In this document: positions 22,911 to 34,951 of the stretch, one piece after another | Numbering within the stretch: the first letter of the stretch is position 1 | Layout of the letters: each line of letters opens with the position of its first letter | From: Euglena gracilis | Lineage: Eukaryota; Euglenida; Euglenophyceae; Euglenales | Direction: 5' to 3' | NCBI GenBank assembly: GCA_039621445.1 | Contig: CP154956.1 | Location: forward strand, 94,926,406-94,990,405 | DNA: 64,000 nt | Notes under the pieces: generated by a model | The model's database searches: none | Told to the model about the DNA's origin: nothing | Seen by the model: only the letters and a program-made list of their open reading frames with translations | Translations under genes and position numbers: made by a program

Positions 22911-24520
22911 GGGTTTTGGGTCCCCCCCCAAAATTTTGATTTTTGGGTACCTCCCCCAAAAAACACCAAAAATTTGTATTTTTGGGACCCCCTCTTTGAA
23001 AAATTTAACCCCTTACCCCTAACCACCGAAAAAAGGCCGATTTTGGCCAAGTAAAGCCATTTTTCAAATTTTTCTGCACCTGCGGCGCCAAAAAGTATAT
23101 CTCACCCCCCTCTGAGCCCCCCGGGGGGGTCCAGCCGGACCCACCCCAACCCCCCCCCCCCGGGGGTGCAGCCTTAAATAATCCCTGGGGCTGCAGCCGG
23201 AATCGAACCACCGACCCCCACGTGCAAAGCAGGATTCCTGTCCAAACACGTCCAAAAGGATGGAAGCGCACCGGGGCGGGGGCAGTGCTTATACAAGGCC
23301 AGTGTTTATACACCAGGGGGGGGAGGAATGGTACAACAAAATTGTGTATTCTGATAAGGGGTGATCGTTGGAATCCAGACCATACAATTGCTTACCGACC
23401 CCCGGGGGGGGGAGGGGGGGGTCACTCCACTTTTTTAAAAACCAGTCAGTCACTTTTTTTTGGGAAGCCAGTCAGTCACTCCCCCCCCCCCCGGGGGGGG
23501 GTCGGCCACTCAGAAAAACGGCCACTTTCCAGTCACTTTAGGCCATTTTAGGCCAAAAAAATTTTTCCGGCGCCTTCGGCGCCGGGGTCACTCAAGCCAC
23601 TTTTGCCCACTCCTGGCCGACCCCCCCCCCCGGGGGGGGGGGGGGGGGGGGGCCGGGCCCAAAACCAGTCAGTCACTCTGAAAAAACCAGTCACCCACCC
23701 CCCCCCGGGGGGGGGTGGGACAGTGCTTAAGCAATTGTCTGATCCAGACTATTATTTTCGGAGGAAATCATGCCTCTGATTGGGGGGGGAGGGTGTGATC
23801 ATTGTAAACCCTCCCCCCAAATAATAACCCCCCCCAAATAATACCCCCCCCTCGGGGTCCGACTTCGGCCGCCGAAATAACCCCCCCCCCCGGTTTCTGG
23901 CCGAAGGCCCGGATTTTTTGACCTGAAAATGTTGGTAAAAATCACAATCTCTGACAACAAAGTACAAAAAAAATCAATTTTTCTGATCATCTGGCCTTCA
24001 AAAAATGCTAAATTTCATGAGAAAGTACAAAAAATGATCCCAAAGGGGGGCTTTGGTGCAAGTTTGGCTCCTGCGGGACTTCAAAAAACTTCGAAAATTT
24101 TTGGGAAACAATACACCCCCAAATAATACCCCCCCCCCTCTTGGGCCGGGACTTCGGGCGAAAACTAATACCCCGGGGGGGTATTATTTGGGGGGGTTTA
24201 CATGCCCCCCCCCCAAATTTCAGGAACCAAAATTGTACAAACTAAACTAACTTGACTAACTGGGGGGAAGGTCTGACTATTTAAAAAAAAACACCAGAAA
24301 GTGTTTCAAGCTGGCGGGGAGTGTTCAGGACAACTCTGAGCGACAGCTCCTTGGTGATTTTGCGGATGTCGACCATTGTTTCCCGTGGTTTTCTCTCATC
24401 GTCAATGGAGACCCAAAAAATTGATTTTTGGGTACCCCCCCAAAATTTTTGGGCCGATTTTGGGACCCCCCCAAAAATACAAAAACAAAACCCAACCTTG
24501 CCCTGGGGTTCCCCCCCCCC
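22880..24520 (+). repeat. Inverted-duplication copy 1
   Basis: Same content as 52,010-53,465 on the opposite strand: GGTTTTGGGTCCC tract, tRNA-like B-box (GGTTCGATTCCGGC), CTGATAAGGGGTGATCGTTGG, a TAAACCCCCCC-ended element (23,812-24,200) and a coding-like patch at about 24,330-24,415. It differs by the inserted element at 23,381-23,741. Confidence 0.8.
23381..23741. mobile_element. TIR element with perfect 8-bp duplication and a matching empty site
   Basis: Ends CATACAATTGCTTA and TAAGCAATTGTCTG with G-run and CAGTCAGTCACTT repeats inside; flanked by ATCCAGAC on both sides. The inverted paralogous copy of the surrounding DNA at 52,816-52,823 has a single ATCCAGAC (as GTCTGGAT) and no element. 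Confidence 0.9.
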
Positions 24521-24998
24521 CCCAGGCCACATCTACCCCCCCCCCCGATCCCCTCGGGATATGACCTTGACAAATGGGGTTTAGGTTTGCGTCAGTTGGA
24601 GAGGGAGAGGTGAGGTTTTGGGTGAAAAAAAAGATACAAATATCATGTTTGCATTCCACCTAGGCAACATTTTTGTCATGTTCCTGCTTTGGCAAAACGC
24701 GCTACCTTCTCCAAGGGACAGCGGCCGAATATAAGTGCTCTCAAATGCCCGCTCAGGGGCTTTCGGATGTCCTTTACAATACTGGGCACACAAAATGAAT
24801 GGCAGTTTGACGATGAAAGCTTTTGAATTTTTTAATCCGATTATTCACATTTAAAACGTTGAAATTGTCCATTTTGTTTCAAATAAAAGACAAACTGGAC
24901 GGTTCTGTTACAGCTTGGACAACAATGATGCGAAGTTACAAAAAATTCGCCGCAGTTTTTGTTGGTACACGGAAGCAAAACAGCCCAGGGTGCCACAC

Positions 24999-25142
24999 CT
25001 GCCGCTGTCGCAGGAGGATGCTGAACATGTACTCCACGAGGAGGAAGCGCGGGTCCAGGGTGTAGCGCCCGTCCCCCACCGCTGCCATAAAATATCGCCG
25101 GACGGCCACCGCTTCCCCCAAGGCTGTGGTGAGGAGGGGCCC
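24999..25142 (-). CDS. Exon 32: DPRFLLVEYMFSILLRQRQ, start of the DUF3638 core
   Basis: 48 codons after CACACAG, ending CGGCAG|GTGTGG. Contains AVRRYFMAAVGDGRYTLDPR and FLLVEYMFSILLRQRQ. 'DPRFLVFEY.f.i.LR..Q' is the recalled opening of DUF3638. Joins exon 33 in phase 0. Confidence 0.88.
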
Positions 25143-26516
25143 CTGTGTGTTGGGGCGCCACCGCCAGGCAGAAAACCAGTGCGACGCCGCAGGGGTGCGA
25201 AATTGGCCTGCGTTTCTGGCACTGACTTCAGAACCAGCAGCAGGAGGGGAAATGGGCCAAAATTCTGGTATGGCACTTCATGATGCACGGAGTAAGGGGT
25301 TTCGTCAAAGGAAATGGGTGGGTATGTTGGTGGAAGTGGTGTGGAGGGCAAAGAACATAGCATTCGCAGCGGGGAAAGGGACGAACCGCTTGTCAGTTGG
25401 TGGACTCGCTCTGCCGTCGCCTTGACGTCCGTTTCGTGTGGAACCGCGGCGTTCTCCCTGTGGAAAAAAAAGCCGTAGACCAAACAAAACATAATATACC
25501 ACATGCTCCAGCTCCCCATCCTCGTTATGTTCAATGTGTTATACTGTGGCGTATGTCATTTATCGCAACCCCCCAAATTTGGAGTGAAGCCCCCGTGGCT
25601 TTATATTTGGGCAGGATTTCAAGACCCTCAGAGCCGCTTTACATCTGGGGGGGGGATGAAACTTTTCTGGCTGGCCTACACAAACTTGGCAGCCTTCAAC
25701 TGTTGTCAAACACAAAATATTTCAAATTTTTCGGTGTGAACCTATTTCACATGGAAATTGTGATTTTTTTTTGCGTCCGAAATGTACAATTTTTGTCCAA
25801 AAATGGAGGATTCCCGGTGAAAATTTGTTATCCACCCAAAACTTTTCTGCTCTTTCCTGAATGGCATCATCGGCGTGCTTTTCCATTATGGGGTTTTATA
25901 CTAAATAATCAACAACAACAATAACGACTTTGTACCAATATTTCACGTTTTCATCAGGGCGTCGCTTCGATCGTGGGGGCTTCTGAGAAATTTGAGCTGG
26001 CTGGAACAAAAGCCCGAGCAGATTAAATGGCGTCGTCAATGTTACATAGATGGGAAATACACTTTCAAGGGAAATTTGCCCATGCACTGCAGGATTGTCT
26101 TTGGGTCACAAAACATGACACTCCCCCCAAAGGGAGAGATGTAAATTTTGCCTTCCTTTGTGCTGTCCCTCCCATCCTTTGGGGTGTTTGCACTTCCTCT
26201 ATGAGGGATCCTGTGAGGGAAAAAGAATGAAGAACCTTGGGAGGGACAAAGGGGTCTAAAACGGTGGAGGGAGGGGGGCATTTTGTTGGACGTCAAGCAA
26301 CTTCAAAAACCTGACTTTCAGATTCGGCTTTTTTTGACAAATCGGCGGAGGTGCGCAAACAGCCACAACTTTGCTCCCACAGAAATCTGGGAAGAAGAAG
26401 ATTGGCTTTCCGGACTCTGGATCCCCCTTTCCAACCCGAACACTGACCTGGTCCACTGGGACCAGTGGAGAAGGCAGACTTTGGGAACCCCGTCAGCCGC
26501 AAAACGGGCCCGGCAC

Positions 26517-26572
26517 CTGTCGAGCTGCTGCAGCGCCGCGATGAGAGCCTGAGCCTGGGCGATGGCCTGGTT
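26517..26572 (-). CDS. Exon 31: helical AQAQALIAALQQLD segment
   Basis: Starts 5 nt after CTG (CTG ATGCC|AAC) and reads NQAIAQAQALIAALQQLD to an ordinary GACAG|GTGCCG donor. The donor phase does not match the acceptor chosen for exon 32, so a missed small exon or a different border is possible. NNNCAG borders a few codons earlier would match. Confidence 0.75.
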
Positions 26573-27208
26573 GGCATCAGGCTTCGTTTCAAGACCCTCC
26601 AGGGGGCCATTGGGGTTTTCAAAATTTTTTTTCCGATTGTCTTCCGTATCATCGGCATAAATACAATACAATATGATACAATACAATACAATACAATACA
26701 GTATTTTTGGCAATTTTTGAGACCGATCATCATCAAAAATGCCATTTTTGTCCAAATTTGCCGAAAATTGCCATTTTGGGGGGTTTCAGGGTCATTTTGG
26801 GGGGGTCATATTTTCACCAAAAATTCCGGGATCTATAAACCCCCCCCACCTATAACCCCCACCTTCGGCCGACCAACCAAACCGGATCGTATAAACCTGG
26901 GGGTTTACAAGTGGGAGGGGGGTGTACCATACAATACAATACAATACAATACAATACAATACAATACAATACAATACAATACAATACAATACAATACAAT
27001 ACAGCACAATACACCACAACACCCTCCAAGCGTGGCACAGACTCCCCGGGACACCGGGAACCCCCAAATTGGGGCATTCCCAAAAAAATTTCCGGCACTT
27101 GGTGCTGAAGGACACACCCAGGCCTCCAGATTGGACCCCCCCCGGGGAGGGTCTGGCCCCAGACCCCCTCTTTCCAATGAGTCTTCCGAGTCGAAAAGAG
27201 GCCTGGCT
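26573..27208 (-). other. Nonconventional intron (exons 30-31)
   Basis: Begins AGC CAGGCCTCTTTTCG and ends GAAGCCTG ATGCC. Terminal repeats CAGGCCTCTTTTC / CAGGCTTCGTTTC; flanking octamers ACGCCAGC / ATGCCAAC (6 of 8). Joins RYHHA|NQAIAQ in frame. Carries a pentanucleotide (AATAC)n tract and G/C-run repeats. Confidence 0.85.
26930..27005. repeat. (AATAC)n pentanucleotide microsatellite
   Basis: About 15 units, with a shorter array of the same unit at 26,664-26,702 on the other side of a 230-bp G/C-run repeat, which suggests that repeat inserted into one array. Confidence 0.9.
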
Positions 27209-27265
27209 GGCGTGGTGGTAGCGGCTGACGTGGAGCAGCGCGACCGCCACCAGTTGGCGGAGTTC
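27209..27265 (-). CDS. Exon 30: short helical segment
   Basis: 19 codons after CTCCCGCAG, ELRQLVAVALLHVSRYHHA. No GT follows; the end is NNNCAG (AGC|CAG). Joined to exon 31 it reads RYHHANQAIAQAQALI in frame. Confidence 0.8.
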
Positions 27266-27449
27266 CTGCGGGAGCGAACGACCAAGCAGGTGGGCAGGCA
27301 CCATGGTTGTTCAAAAGGCGCCTTAAAAAACTAAAGCACCATTCTGGAAAAAAAACTTCTCGAATCAAGCAATATAAAATCACAACGTCTCAGCAAAGCA
27401 AAAAAATACAACTCTAGGGAAAAATGATGTCCAGCATCGCTGGAAGACC

Positions 27450-27629
27450 AGGGTGGTCCTTAAGCAAATAAAAAAAAAACTCTGCTGTCCCATCACACTC
27501 AGTGACAATTTAATTTTTGCCCCCGGTCAAGTCCCAGTCTGGCCCTTAGCTGGCCCTTTGGCCGAAAGGGGGGGCGGTCCTTAAAGAAATAAAAAACAAC
27601 AACTTTCCTGTCCCTTAAAGACCGCCCTG
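27450..27629. mobile_element. Free, internally deleted CAGGGCGG-family element
   Basis: 180 bp, CAGGGTGGTCCTTAAG to CTTAAAGACCGCCCTG, flanks TGGAAGAC and TGGAACAC (7 of 8). Lacks the central motif of longer copies. Confidence 0.85.
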
Positions 27630-27639
27630 TGGAACACTG

Positions 27640-28055
27640 TCCAACTAACCCCCCCCCCCAAATACAAACCCCCCGGTTCTATATTTGGACGGAAATTTCA
27701 AGACCCCATGGGGGTTTTTATATTTGGGGGGGGGGTTTATATTCGGTCGGAAAAATCAACTTCTTGGCGGGATCCAGTCACTTTTTTGGTCCAAAATCAC
27801 AAATACGCCCACCCTTGGGGGTCCAAAATTTTATTTGTCGGGCGAAAGAGCACTTTTCACACGTTTTTGGTAAAAATTGCTCCCAAATCTGCCAAAAATC
27901 ACAATTTTAGGAGAGATTTTGTCGAAATTCTTTTCCTTCTGGCGCTTCGCGCCGGAGGGGGGTTTTATATTCGGGCTGAATTTCAAGGTCCTCAGGGGGG
28001 GTTTATATTTAGGGGGGTTTGTATTTGGGGGGTTTTTGTATTTGGGGGGGGTTTA
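27640..28055. repeat. G/C-run TIR element, ATACAAACC class
   Basis: AACCCCCCCCCCAAATACAAACC to GGTTTTTGTATTTGGGGGGGGTTTAC with several internal TATATTTGGGGGG copies and a GGCGC-TTC-GCGCC hairpin at about 27,941-27,953. A close relative is at 44,470-44,850. Confidence 0.7.
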
Positions 28056-28339
28056 CTCAAATTCGAAGCAAGTGGGATTTTCGCCTATTTTTGAGGCTGG
28101 AAAATGCCCTTGAGGGCCAAAAAACAGTCAGCCACCCTCCCTCGCTGACTGTGTACGGAAGACCAAAACTTCAACAACTTTCTAATCTAATCTAAAAGCC
28201 ACTGTGCATTTTCCTTCTAACATGCTTTGCGCAATCAGTATTGTTTGACTCGTTCCAGTGTTTAAGTACAGCACAGAGAACACACACATGCATTCACATA
28301 AATGCACAGGAGGCATAAAACGTGCACACACACACATTC

Positions 28340-28903
<564 letters not shown>

Positions 28904-28905
<2 letters not shown>

Positions 28906-29110
28906 GCACATGGCGGACAAACGGGTTCGCCCGGCCGACGTCCCCCTCGAACTGGGACGACAGCAGCACCGCCGTGAGCCACGCCATGGTGACGCGGGGG
29001 AACTGCCGGCTGGTGCGTCGCAGCAGGAACTTCTGGAACGCGACGTCGGCCACGGTGGCGGCGTCGGTGGTGGCGGTGTTGGCGATGATCTCTGCCTCCT
29101 GGATGGCTTT
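28904..29110 (-). CDS. Exon 29: FLLRRTSRQFPRVTMAWL block
   Basis: 69 codons between CACCCCAG and a donor CCG|GTGTGT that opens into a long (CA)n/(GT)n tract. Contains AIQEAEIIANTATTDAATVA and SSQFEGDVGRANPFVRH; 'LSSRxExDLxxxNPF' is family-like. Confidence 0.88.
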
Positions 29111-29767
29111 CTGGGGTGGGCACGGGGGGGAGGACTTGGGTCCCCAAAAAATGCCCCCCCCAAAGCCCAAATCCATCTGGGTTGGCAATTTTCAGCCAAC
29201 ATTTGGAGGTGAAAAACCAAAAACCACCCCCAAAATACCATTTTTTAGCCATTCTGACAGAAATATTTAATTTTTTAAAAAATTTTGGCGCTTTGCGGAA
29301 TTTTTCTTCTTCGGTCCAGCCCGCCGAGACCGACCCAAAAATCAATAATAAAAAGACCTGAAATTCACCCCCCCCCCCCAACCCCCGACGGTGTGAAGCA
29401 CTGGGGATGATGCAGCAAACACCCTGAAACTGCTCGTCATCGGGGAAAATATTTTTGGCATCCCTGGACCATCGCCCATCCGCCAGAACATCAAAGAACG
29501 CGGTTTTCCTCCAACCCTGTCCGAGCCCCGCCTTAGACCCAAGGGCGATCTTTGGTTAAAATAAAATCTCGTCCCTTAAAGGCCCCCCTCTCATGAGTTT
29601 GCATTTGTCCGGCAACCCAACCCCCGATGCCTGTGCGGGTGTGCGATAGCAGGCATTATTTTTTTAAGACACCTTAAAAATAAAAATCGCAAAAAACCAT
29701 AAAATACTTTGAAAACTTTCGCCTAAAAAACAATGCCTATGCGACACAAAAGCGGGGGGGGGGGAAC

Positions 29768-29903
29768 CTCCACGAAGGCCGCGTCGCGCTGCTGCAGGCC
29801 GTCGAGGCTGCGGCACAGGCGCTGGAGGTTCGCGATGGCCTCCGGCAGCCCCGGCCGCGGCTGGCCCGCCGCGTAGCGCACGATGTCCGCCCGGGCCAAG
29901 TGC
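29768..29903 (-). CDS. Exon 28: helical scaffold segment
   Basis: Starts after GGTCGCAG and ends GTGGAG|GTTCCC. Contains HLARADIVRYAAGQPRPGLP and EAIANLQRLCRSLDGLQQRD. The split Arg codon with exon 27 is intact. Confidence 0.88.
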
Positions 29904-30264
29904 CTGCGACCGGCCGTGCCCCAACGTGGAGGGACTCCCGTCCACGCCCAGCAATTGGGGGGTATGCATTTTCGCAAAACGAATCCCGCATATATTTTCA
30001 GATGAAAAGCTGTTTCAATCAAGAAACGAGGTGATCAACACAGCCTGGTTCAAGTGCTTGCTGAAGCAACGATGTACATTTCTTTCGGTGAAAAGATCCC
30101 ACAGCAAGCACAATAGTTCTCAAAATTTTAAATTTTGAACAGCGATGGTTTAAATTTTTTAAAAAAAAACAATAAATTCCTTGCAATGTGCCCACCATCC
30201 AGACTTGCGGTGGGTGTGTGCTGGCGGGGAGGTAGAAGCTGAACAATGCCTTTTGCGGCACAGA

Positions 30265-30390
30265 CGACGACCAGGGCGGTCCTTGAGAGTCCTTGAAAAT
30301 TTGAACCCGGATCGGCCGTTGGCTGTCCCTTCGGCCTTAGGGCGGTCCTTAACGGAAAACAACCCATCCCTTGAGGACCGGACCGCCCTT
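30265..30390. repeat. Short CAGGGCGG-family element
   Basis: CAGGGCGGTCCTTGAGAG at the left and GAGGACCGGACCGCCCTT at the right, with CGGCCGTTGGCTGTCC inside. The right terminus is altered and no duplication was found. Confidence 0.55.
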
Positions 30391-30490
30391 TAATTGAAGA
30401 GAAAAGAGCTGTGGTGCTCTTGATCACAAATAGCACCACATTCGGAAAATGCCGCACCCATCAAAACACACTCTCCGTGCACCAACGGAC

Positions 30491-30630
30491 CTCAACACCG
30501 GCACCCTCGCCTGGTTCACCATGTTGGCAAAGGTCCCCATGTCCCCCTCCATCCGCTGCAGCATGTCCTGGGCAACTTCAGTGGCTGCAGCGGGATGGGA
30601 CCGGATGTTGAACGGCAGCGTGGAGGCCAC
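30491..30630 (-). CDS. Exon 27: LPFNIRSHPAA block
   Basis: Between GTGCTGCAG and TTGAG|GTCCGT. Contains VASTLPFNIRSHPAAATEVA and MLQRMEGDMGTFANMVNQAR, a recalled family signature ('LPFDLxxHPxA...ML.RLE.D'). Phase 2 at the end matches exon 28. Confidence 0.92.
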
Positions 30631-30756
30631 CTGCAGCACACAGAGAGGAGCCTGAGCAACCACCACCATCACACTTCACTCTCCGATGCGGCTGTGTGTC
30701 CATTTTTGAGAACAGAGTTACAATTTATAAACACAACTATATTATTCCATAATTCA

Positions 30757-30826
<70 letters not shown>

Positions 30827-30860
30827 CCCATCCATCCACCCATCCATCCATCTATCTAAG
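30757..30860. repeat. (TATC)n / (CATC)n microsatellite
   Basis: CTATCTATC to 30,823 then CCATCCATCC. In the intron between exons 26 and 27. Confidence 0.9.
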
Positions 30861-31434
30861 CATATACACATGCGTTATGCTTATAATTCATTCAAACCAC
30901 TCCAAACATAACTTATATAAATAGAATGGAAAAATGATGATTTTGGTTGTGGAATTTGAATTATCCGCCCAAACATAACCATCCCCCCGAAAAAACCAAC
31001 CAAGGAGGTTCAACCTTTAGAAATTTATTGTGCAAAATTAAACCATCGGTGCTCAAACTCTGAAATATATTGACAACTATATTTATTGCTTGCTGTGCGA
31101 TCTTTTTACCGAAAGAAATGTACATCGTTCATTTAGCAAGCACTAGGACCAGGCTGTGTTGCTGGCAGTATGGAAGGCCGTTTGGTATTTCACTGGACGC
31201 TTTTAACTTGGCTGCCATATCAAAACCCGAAGGGTTCATATTTGGGGGATATGGATTCTCTACGTACCAATCAGTTTTTTTTTCAAACATGGGGGTATGC
31301 ATTTTCACAAAACGAACCTCGCGTGTATTTTCAGATAAAAAGATGCTTCAATCAAGATGCAGGGAAACCTAAACTTTTACTTATAAATTAATAAATTTCC
31401 GCACGGGCATCCCACGACGATCCCACAGTCAGAC

Positions 31435-31527
31435 CTTCTCCGCGGCGCCATGGGCTTCCTCCCATGTCAGGAACTGCGCCAGGTCCAGCACCTGGAACGG
31501 CGTGCTGGCGAAGGCGTCGACGTCCTC
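31435..31527 (-). CDS. Exon 26: EDVDAFASTPFQVLDL segment
   Basis: 31 codons between GTGTCCCAG and GAGAAG|GTCTGA. Reads EDVDAFASTPFQVLDLAQFL then TWEEAHGAAEK, which I match to the family 'VSxxDxxAFAxxPL' region. Joins exon 27 in phase 0. Confidence 0.85.
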
Positions 31528-31659
31528 CTGGGACACGGCAAGCTCCGTCGTCCCGACGCATGCGAAATGGAATGGGGCGATGACCAGTTGGTGCGAGGGC
31601 CCCATGCCGGACGCTTTGCTGCAGGCCTCGTATCCCATATATACATATATTTGGATACT

Positions 31660-31778
31660 ACATGCACGCACGCATGCATGCATGCATGCATACATACATA
31701 CATACATACATACATGCATACATACATACATACATACATACATACATACATACATACATACATACATGCATGCATACA

Positions 31779-31808
<30 letters not shown>
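31660..31808. repeat. (TACA)n / (TGCA)n microsatellite
   Basis: ATGCATGCATGC then ACATACATACAT. In the intron between exons 25 and 26. Confidence 0.9.
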
Positions 31809-31812
<4 letters not shown>

Positions 31813-31874
31813 CTACACACATACATATATCAATGTGCATATGTATATATACTATATCTACATATATATACATA

Positions 31875-32170
31875 TGGCATGAATGTCAAACTGCCACCCC
31901 CTTCCCCCGGCAGGGGGGGGGGTAGCAGTTTGACACTTGGGTACAGTTAGCGCAATGGTCTTTTGGCAAGCCCGGGAAAGCGGCTGCGGAATGCACGACC
32001 CTGAGCCTAACCCTAACCCTGACCCTACCCTAACAGCGGGGAGCTGTGGGGATCGAAGGGAGAGAGAAAACAACGGAAGCGCAAAAAGTGATGGCAAAAA
32101 TGTACCCAACTGTCAAACTGCTACCCCCCCCCTGCCGGGGGAAGGGGGGTGCAGTTTGACACTAATGCCA
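31875..32170. repeat. TGGCA-ended TIR element
   Basis: TGGCATGAATGTCAAACTGC against TGGCATTAGTGTCAAACTGC (18 of 20). Subterminal G/C-run hairpins at both ends; the centre carries CCTAACCCTAACCC-type telomere-like DNA. TA-rich repeats on both sides. Confidence 0.8.
31995..32032. repeat. Interstitial telomere-like tract
   Basis: GCCTAACCCTAACCCTGACCC followed by CTACCCTAAC, inside the TGGCA-ended element at 31,875. A weaker form is at 4,048-4,110 and 4,214-4,232. Confidence 0.6.
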
Positions 32171-32220
32171 CACATACATCTGTTTTAGTTTATACACAGC
32201 ATATATATGTATAATATATC

Positions 32221-32385
32221 TGGCAGCAAGGTTCTACTTGGCCCCCGGGGGGCAAATAGAATCTCCCGGGGAGTCAAAAACTTTTTTGCGTGATTGAAGG
32301 AATAGGGTCTGGATTACGAGTTAGGCCTAACTTGAGGCCTGACTCATAGATTGGTGTTAGGTGTACAAGTAGAATCTTGCTGCCA
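32221..32385. repeat. Short TGGCA-ended TIR element
   Basis: TGGCAGCAAGGTTCTACTTG against TGGCAGCAAGATTCTACTTG (19 of 20). Flanked by TATATGTATAATATATC and TACGCATATACTCGTATACC. It sits about 50 bp from the previous element. Confidence 0.8.
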
Positions 32386-33016
32386 TACGCATATACTCGT
32401 ATACCCTTTCATGCGCCACACCCCTAATGCATAGACATGAACACAAATAATTAAACAAACTCGCAGGTACATAAAAATGAACATACAAAGAAGTCAAAAT
32501 GGACGCAGAAACAGATGAACATAAAGATGTGCTGCCAACCACAAAACGAACGGAATGTCCCGGTTCTATAGCTGTGTGGAAATTCTTGACCTTCTCATTA
32601 TTGGGTGGGGGGTTCTACATTGTCACCGTAGGTGCACACACTTACCAAACAAAGATACAGACACATTGTGTGGAAAAAGATGTCCTCATCCATTGGCAGG
32701 AAACATCGTAAACCTTTTCTGGGATGCCCAAAACCATAAAAAGAAAACAATAAATATCAAATCCTTTTTATTAAATATATTTAAATTATTAAAATAAAAC
32801 AATAAAAACAAAAACATAGATATTATGTAAAATTTAAATACAAATATAATACTGCAAATATTATTTTCCATTTATACACAAATAAAATATAAAATAATTA
32901 AAACTAACTCACAGCAAATAAACACCCAAAAGCCTACGCACGTGGAAACCATGGGGGCCTCCACGGGCACACGAGGTGTCAGATGGCTCGGCTCGGCCAC
33001 CAGCGGCAGGCTGGAC

Positions 33017-33100
33017 TGGGCCCAGGGGCAACGTGAGAGGCGCGCTGAGCTGCCGGGCCTTGATGGCCTCCACCGCGCGGGTGAGCTCGTGGTGCACCAT
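33017..33100 (-). CDS. Exon 25: MVHHELTRAVEAIKARQ segment
   Basis: 28 codons after GCCACACAG. Contains MVHHELTRAVEAIKARQLSA followed by PLTLPLGP. The end by the NNNCAG rule (GTC|CAG) gives phase 0 as exon 26 needs; the GT donor at GCTG|GTGGCC would not. Confidence 0.7.
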
Positions 33101-33567
33101 CTGTGTGGCCGGGGGGGGGGGGCAGGGTGGTTTTTAAGCAAAAAAAAAAACAACAAAAACTCCCGCCCCGGCACAATCAATGCAAAACCCACAGGGGAAA
33201 TGACCGTGGTTTGGCAAAAACGAGTCGACTTTGGGGGGGAAAAAACGAATCCTGGCCTCCTGGGCATACCCCGAAGCAATACTTTCAAACAAATTATAAA
33301 AAGGCACATCACTGTTCCCTTGCTGTGTCGTTCGGATCTGCAATTGCTGTTGCGGCATTCATTTATTTAGCCATTTGCATTCTTCGTTTGCGGCATTTAT
33401 TATACCATAAATAATTATTATATATTACATATTATACATGCTATAATATATATGTATACATATGTGTGTGCGTGTGTATTACATATACATTTGTTCCTTT
33501 GCATTCGGCAGCAATGTCCCACCACTCCTCACCCAGGGTTTAATAAAACACCGACAGAGGGGACCAC

Positions 33568-33668
33568 CTGGAGGGGGCCCCGCAACGCGTTCCGGAACTG
33601 CGCGTCTAGCGTGTCAATGAACTCCTTCACGGGACCATCCCGGGCCTCGGGGCTGCCCAGGTTGATCC
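33568..33668 (-). CDS. Exon 24: EFIDTLDAQFRNALRG segment
   Basis: Between CCCAACAG and CTCCAG|GTGGTC. Reads GINLGSPEARDGPVKEFIDT then LDAQFRNALRGPLQ, with the first Gly shared with exon 23. Both phases agree. Confidence 0.85.
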
Positions 33669-33749
33669 CTGTTGGGGGAGCAGTGGAAGGGACACAAACA
33701 AGACCGGCCTCAAGGAGCTCGTTGTAGGTGCCACCCCGAGGGACAATTG

Positions 33750-34620
33750 TTTGGGCCTACATTCATATTATATAAATATAAAATACAACAAAAAATATAG
33801 AAATAATAATAATAATAATAATAATATGATATTAATAATAGCAATATATACAAACTAATCATAATTCATTTTTATCACTAAAATAATAAGATGCATTGTT
33901 ACATGTGTTGTATTCACTGCATTGTATTACATATTGATAATATTGTTATTTTGGTTAAGAGAATTCAGTTTACATTACTTGGAGTGTTGCGTGAATCATC
34001 ATGTGCTATCCATCCACCACTCGGGAATTGTTTTTGTCAAAGAGTATACTTTGCGGAAGAAAAGCAGGTCACTATGACTGCTCTGGGCTGAAAACAATTC
34101 TGGACTGACTTCTGCCCCCACAAGCCACCTCCTCAGAAGCCAGTGGTTGTCCGGTAATCAACACATGAGTTTAGCCGTATTTCATTTACATCACCATTGC
34201 CACAATTATGGTTCCATTCAAGCATTATTGGGGAAAAAATTGAAAATGGAAATGTGCAGGCGATGGCAGAAGAGTTTTGATAGGCCCAGCAAACATCATC
34301 CCTCCCCAAATGCCCTTGTTTAGCTCAACGAAACTTTATGTGCACTTGTGTATTGCAAGGTGAAAAAAAAAGTGAAAATGTGACAGCCAGGGTGTAGGAC
34401 CCACCTGTTTCACAACGAATCTATCGCTCCAGACGTACCAAACAGGTCATTAGGAGAATGGGGGTGAGACCTTCGTGATTCCTAACCTGTATGGTGAGGT
34501 GTGAATCTTACATATTGCTGTTTCACCGGGTGCTTTCGACGGTTCAAGGAAATTGTAAAACTATCGATTTGCGCAATTGCGAGCACCATCACCACCACCA
34601 CCACCGACACAACGTCATTA
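33750..34620. other. AT-rich intronic stretch, no gene seen
   Basis: AATAATAAT repeats then unique-looking AT-rich DNA up to the element at 34,651. No frame stands out on either strand. Confidence 0.5.
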
Positions 34621-34650
34621 CCAGAATTTCCATTCAAATAATCTGGCGAC

Positions 34651-34936
34651 CAGGGCGGTCCTTAAACAGAAAAAAAAAATTTCTTTGTTTCTTCCATTAC
34701 TGTCCTGCCACATGCAAAATCCACAGACAAATGGCGAAAAAATGGCATATTTTGGCAAAAAAGCGGTTCAGCTTCGAGGGGAAAACTCATACTGGCACCT
34801 TTGGACCATCGCCCATCCACCCAAAATGCAAAAAAAAAATGCGGGTTTCGACTCTCAAATTTTGACCCCGTTCGAGCCCTGGATCGGCCATTGGCCACCT
34901 TAGGCCTAAAAACCCCGTCCCATATGGCCCGCCCAG
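34651..34936. mobile_element. Free CAGGGCGG-family element next to exon 23
   Basis: Starts CAGGGCGGTCCTTAAACAG; the right end is mutated to GGCCCGCCCAG. Flanks CTGGCGAC and CTGGCGCC (7 of 8). It ends 15 bp from the exon 23 donor. Confidence 0.8.
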
Positions 34937-34951
34937 CTGGCGCCATCACAC

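Noticed and set aside
31450-31950. Plus-strand frame starting MGFLPCQELRQV
   Set aside because: Antisense of exon 26 followed by (TACA)n. The minus strand carries the family match.
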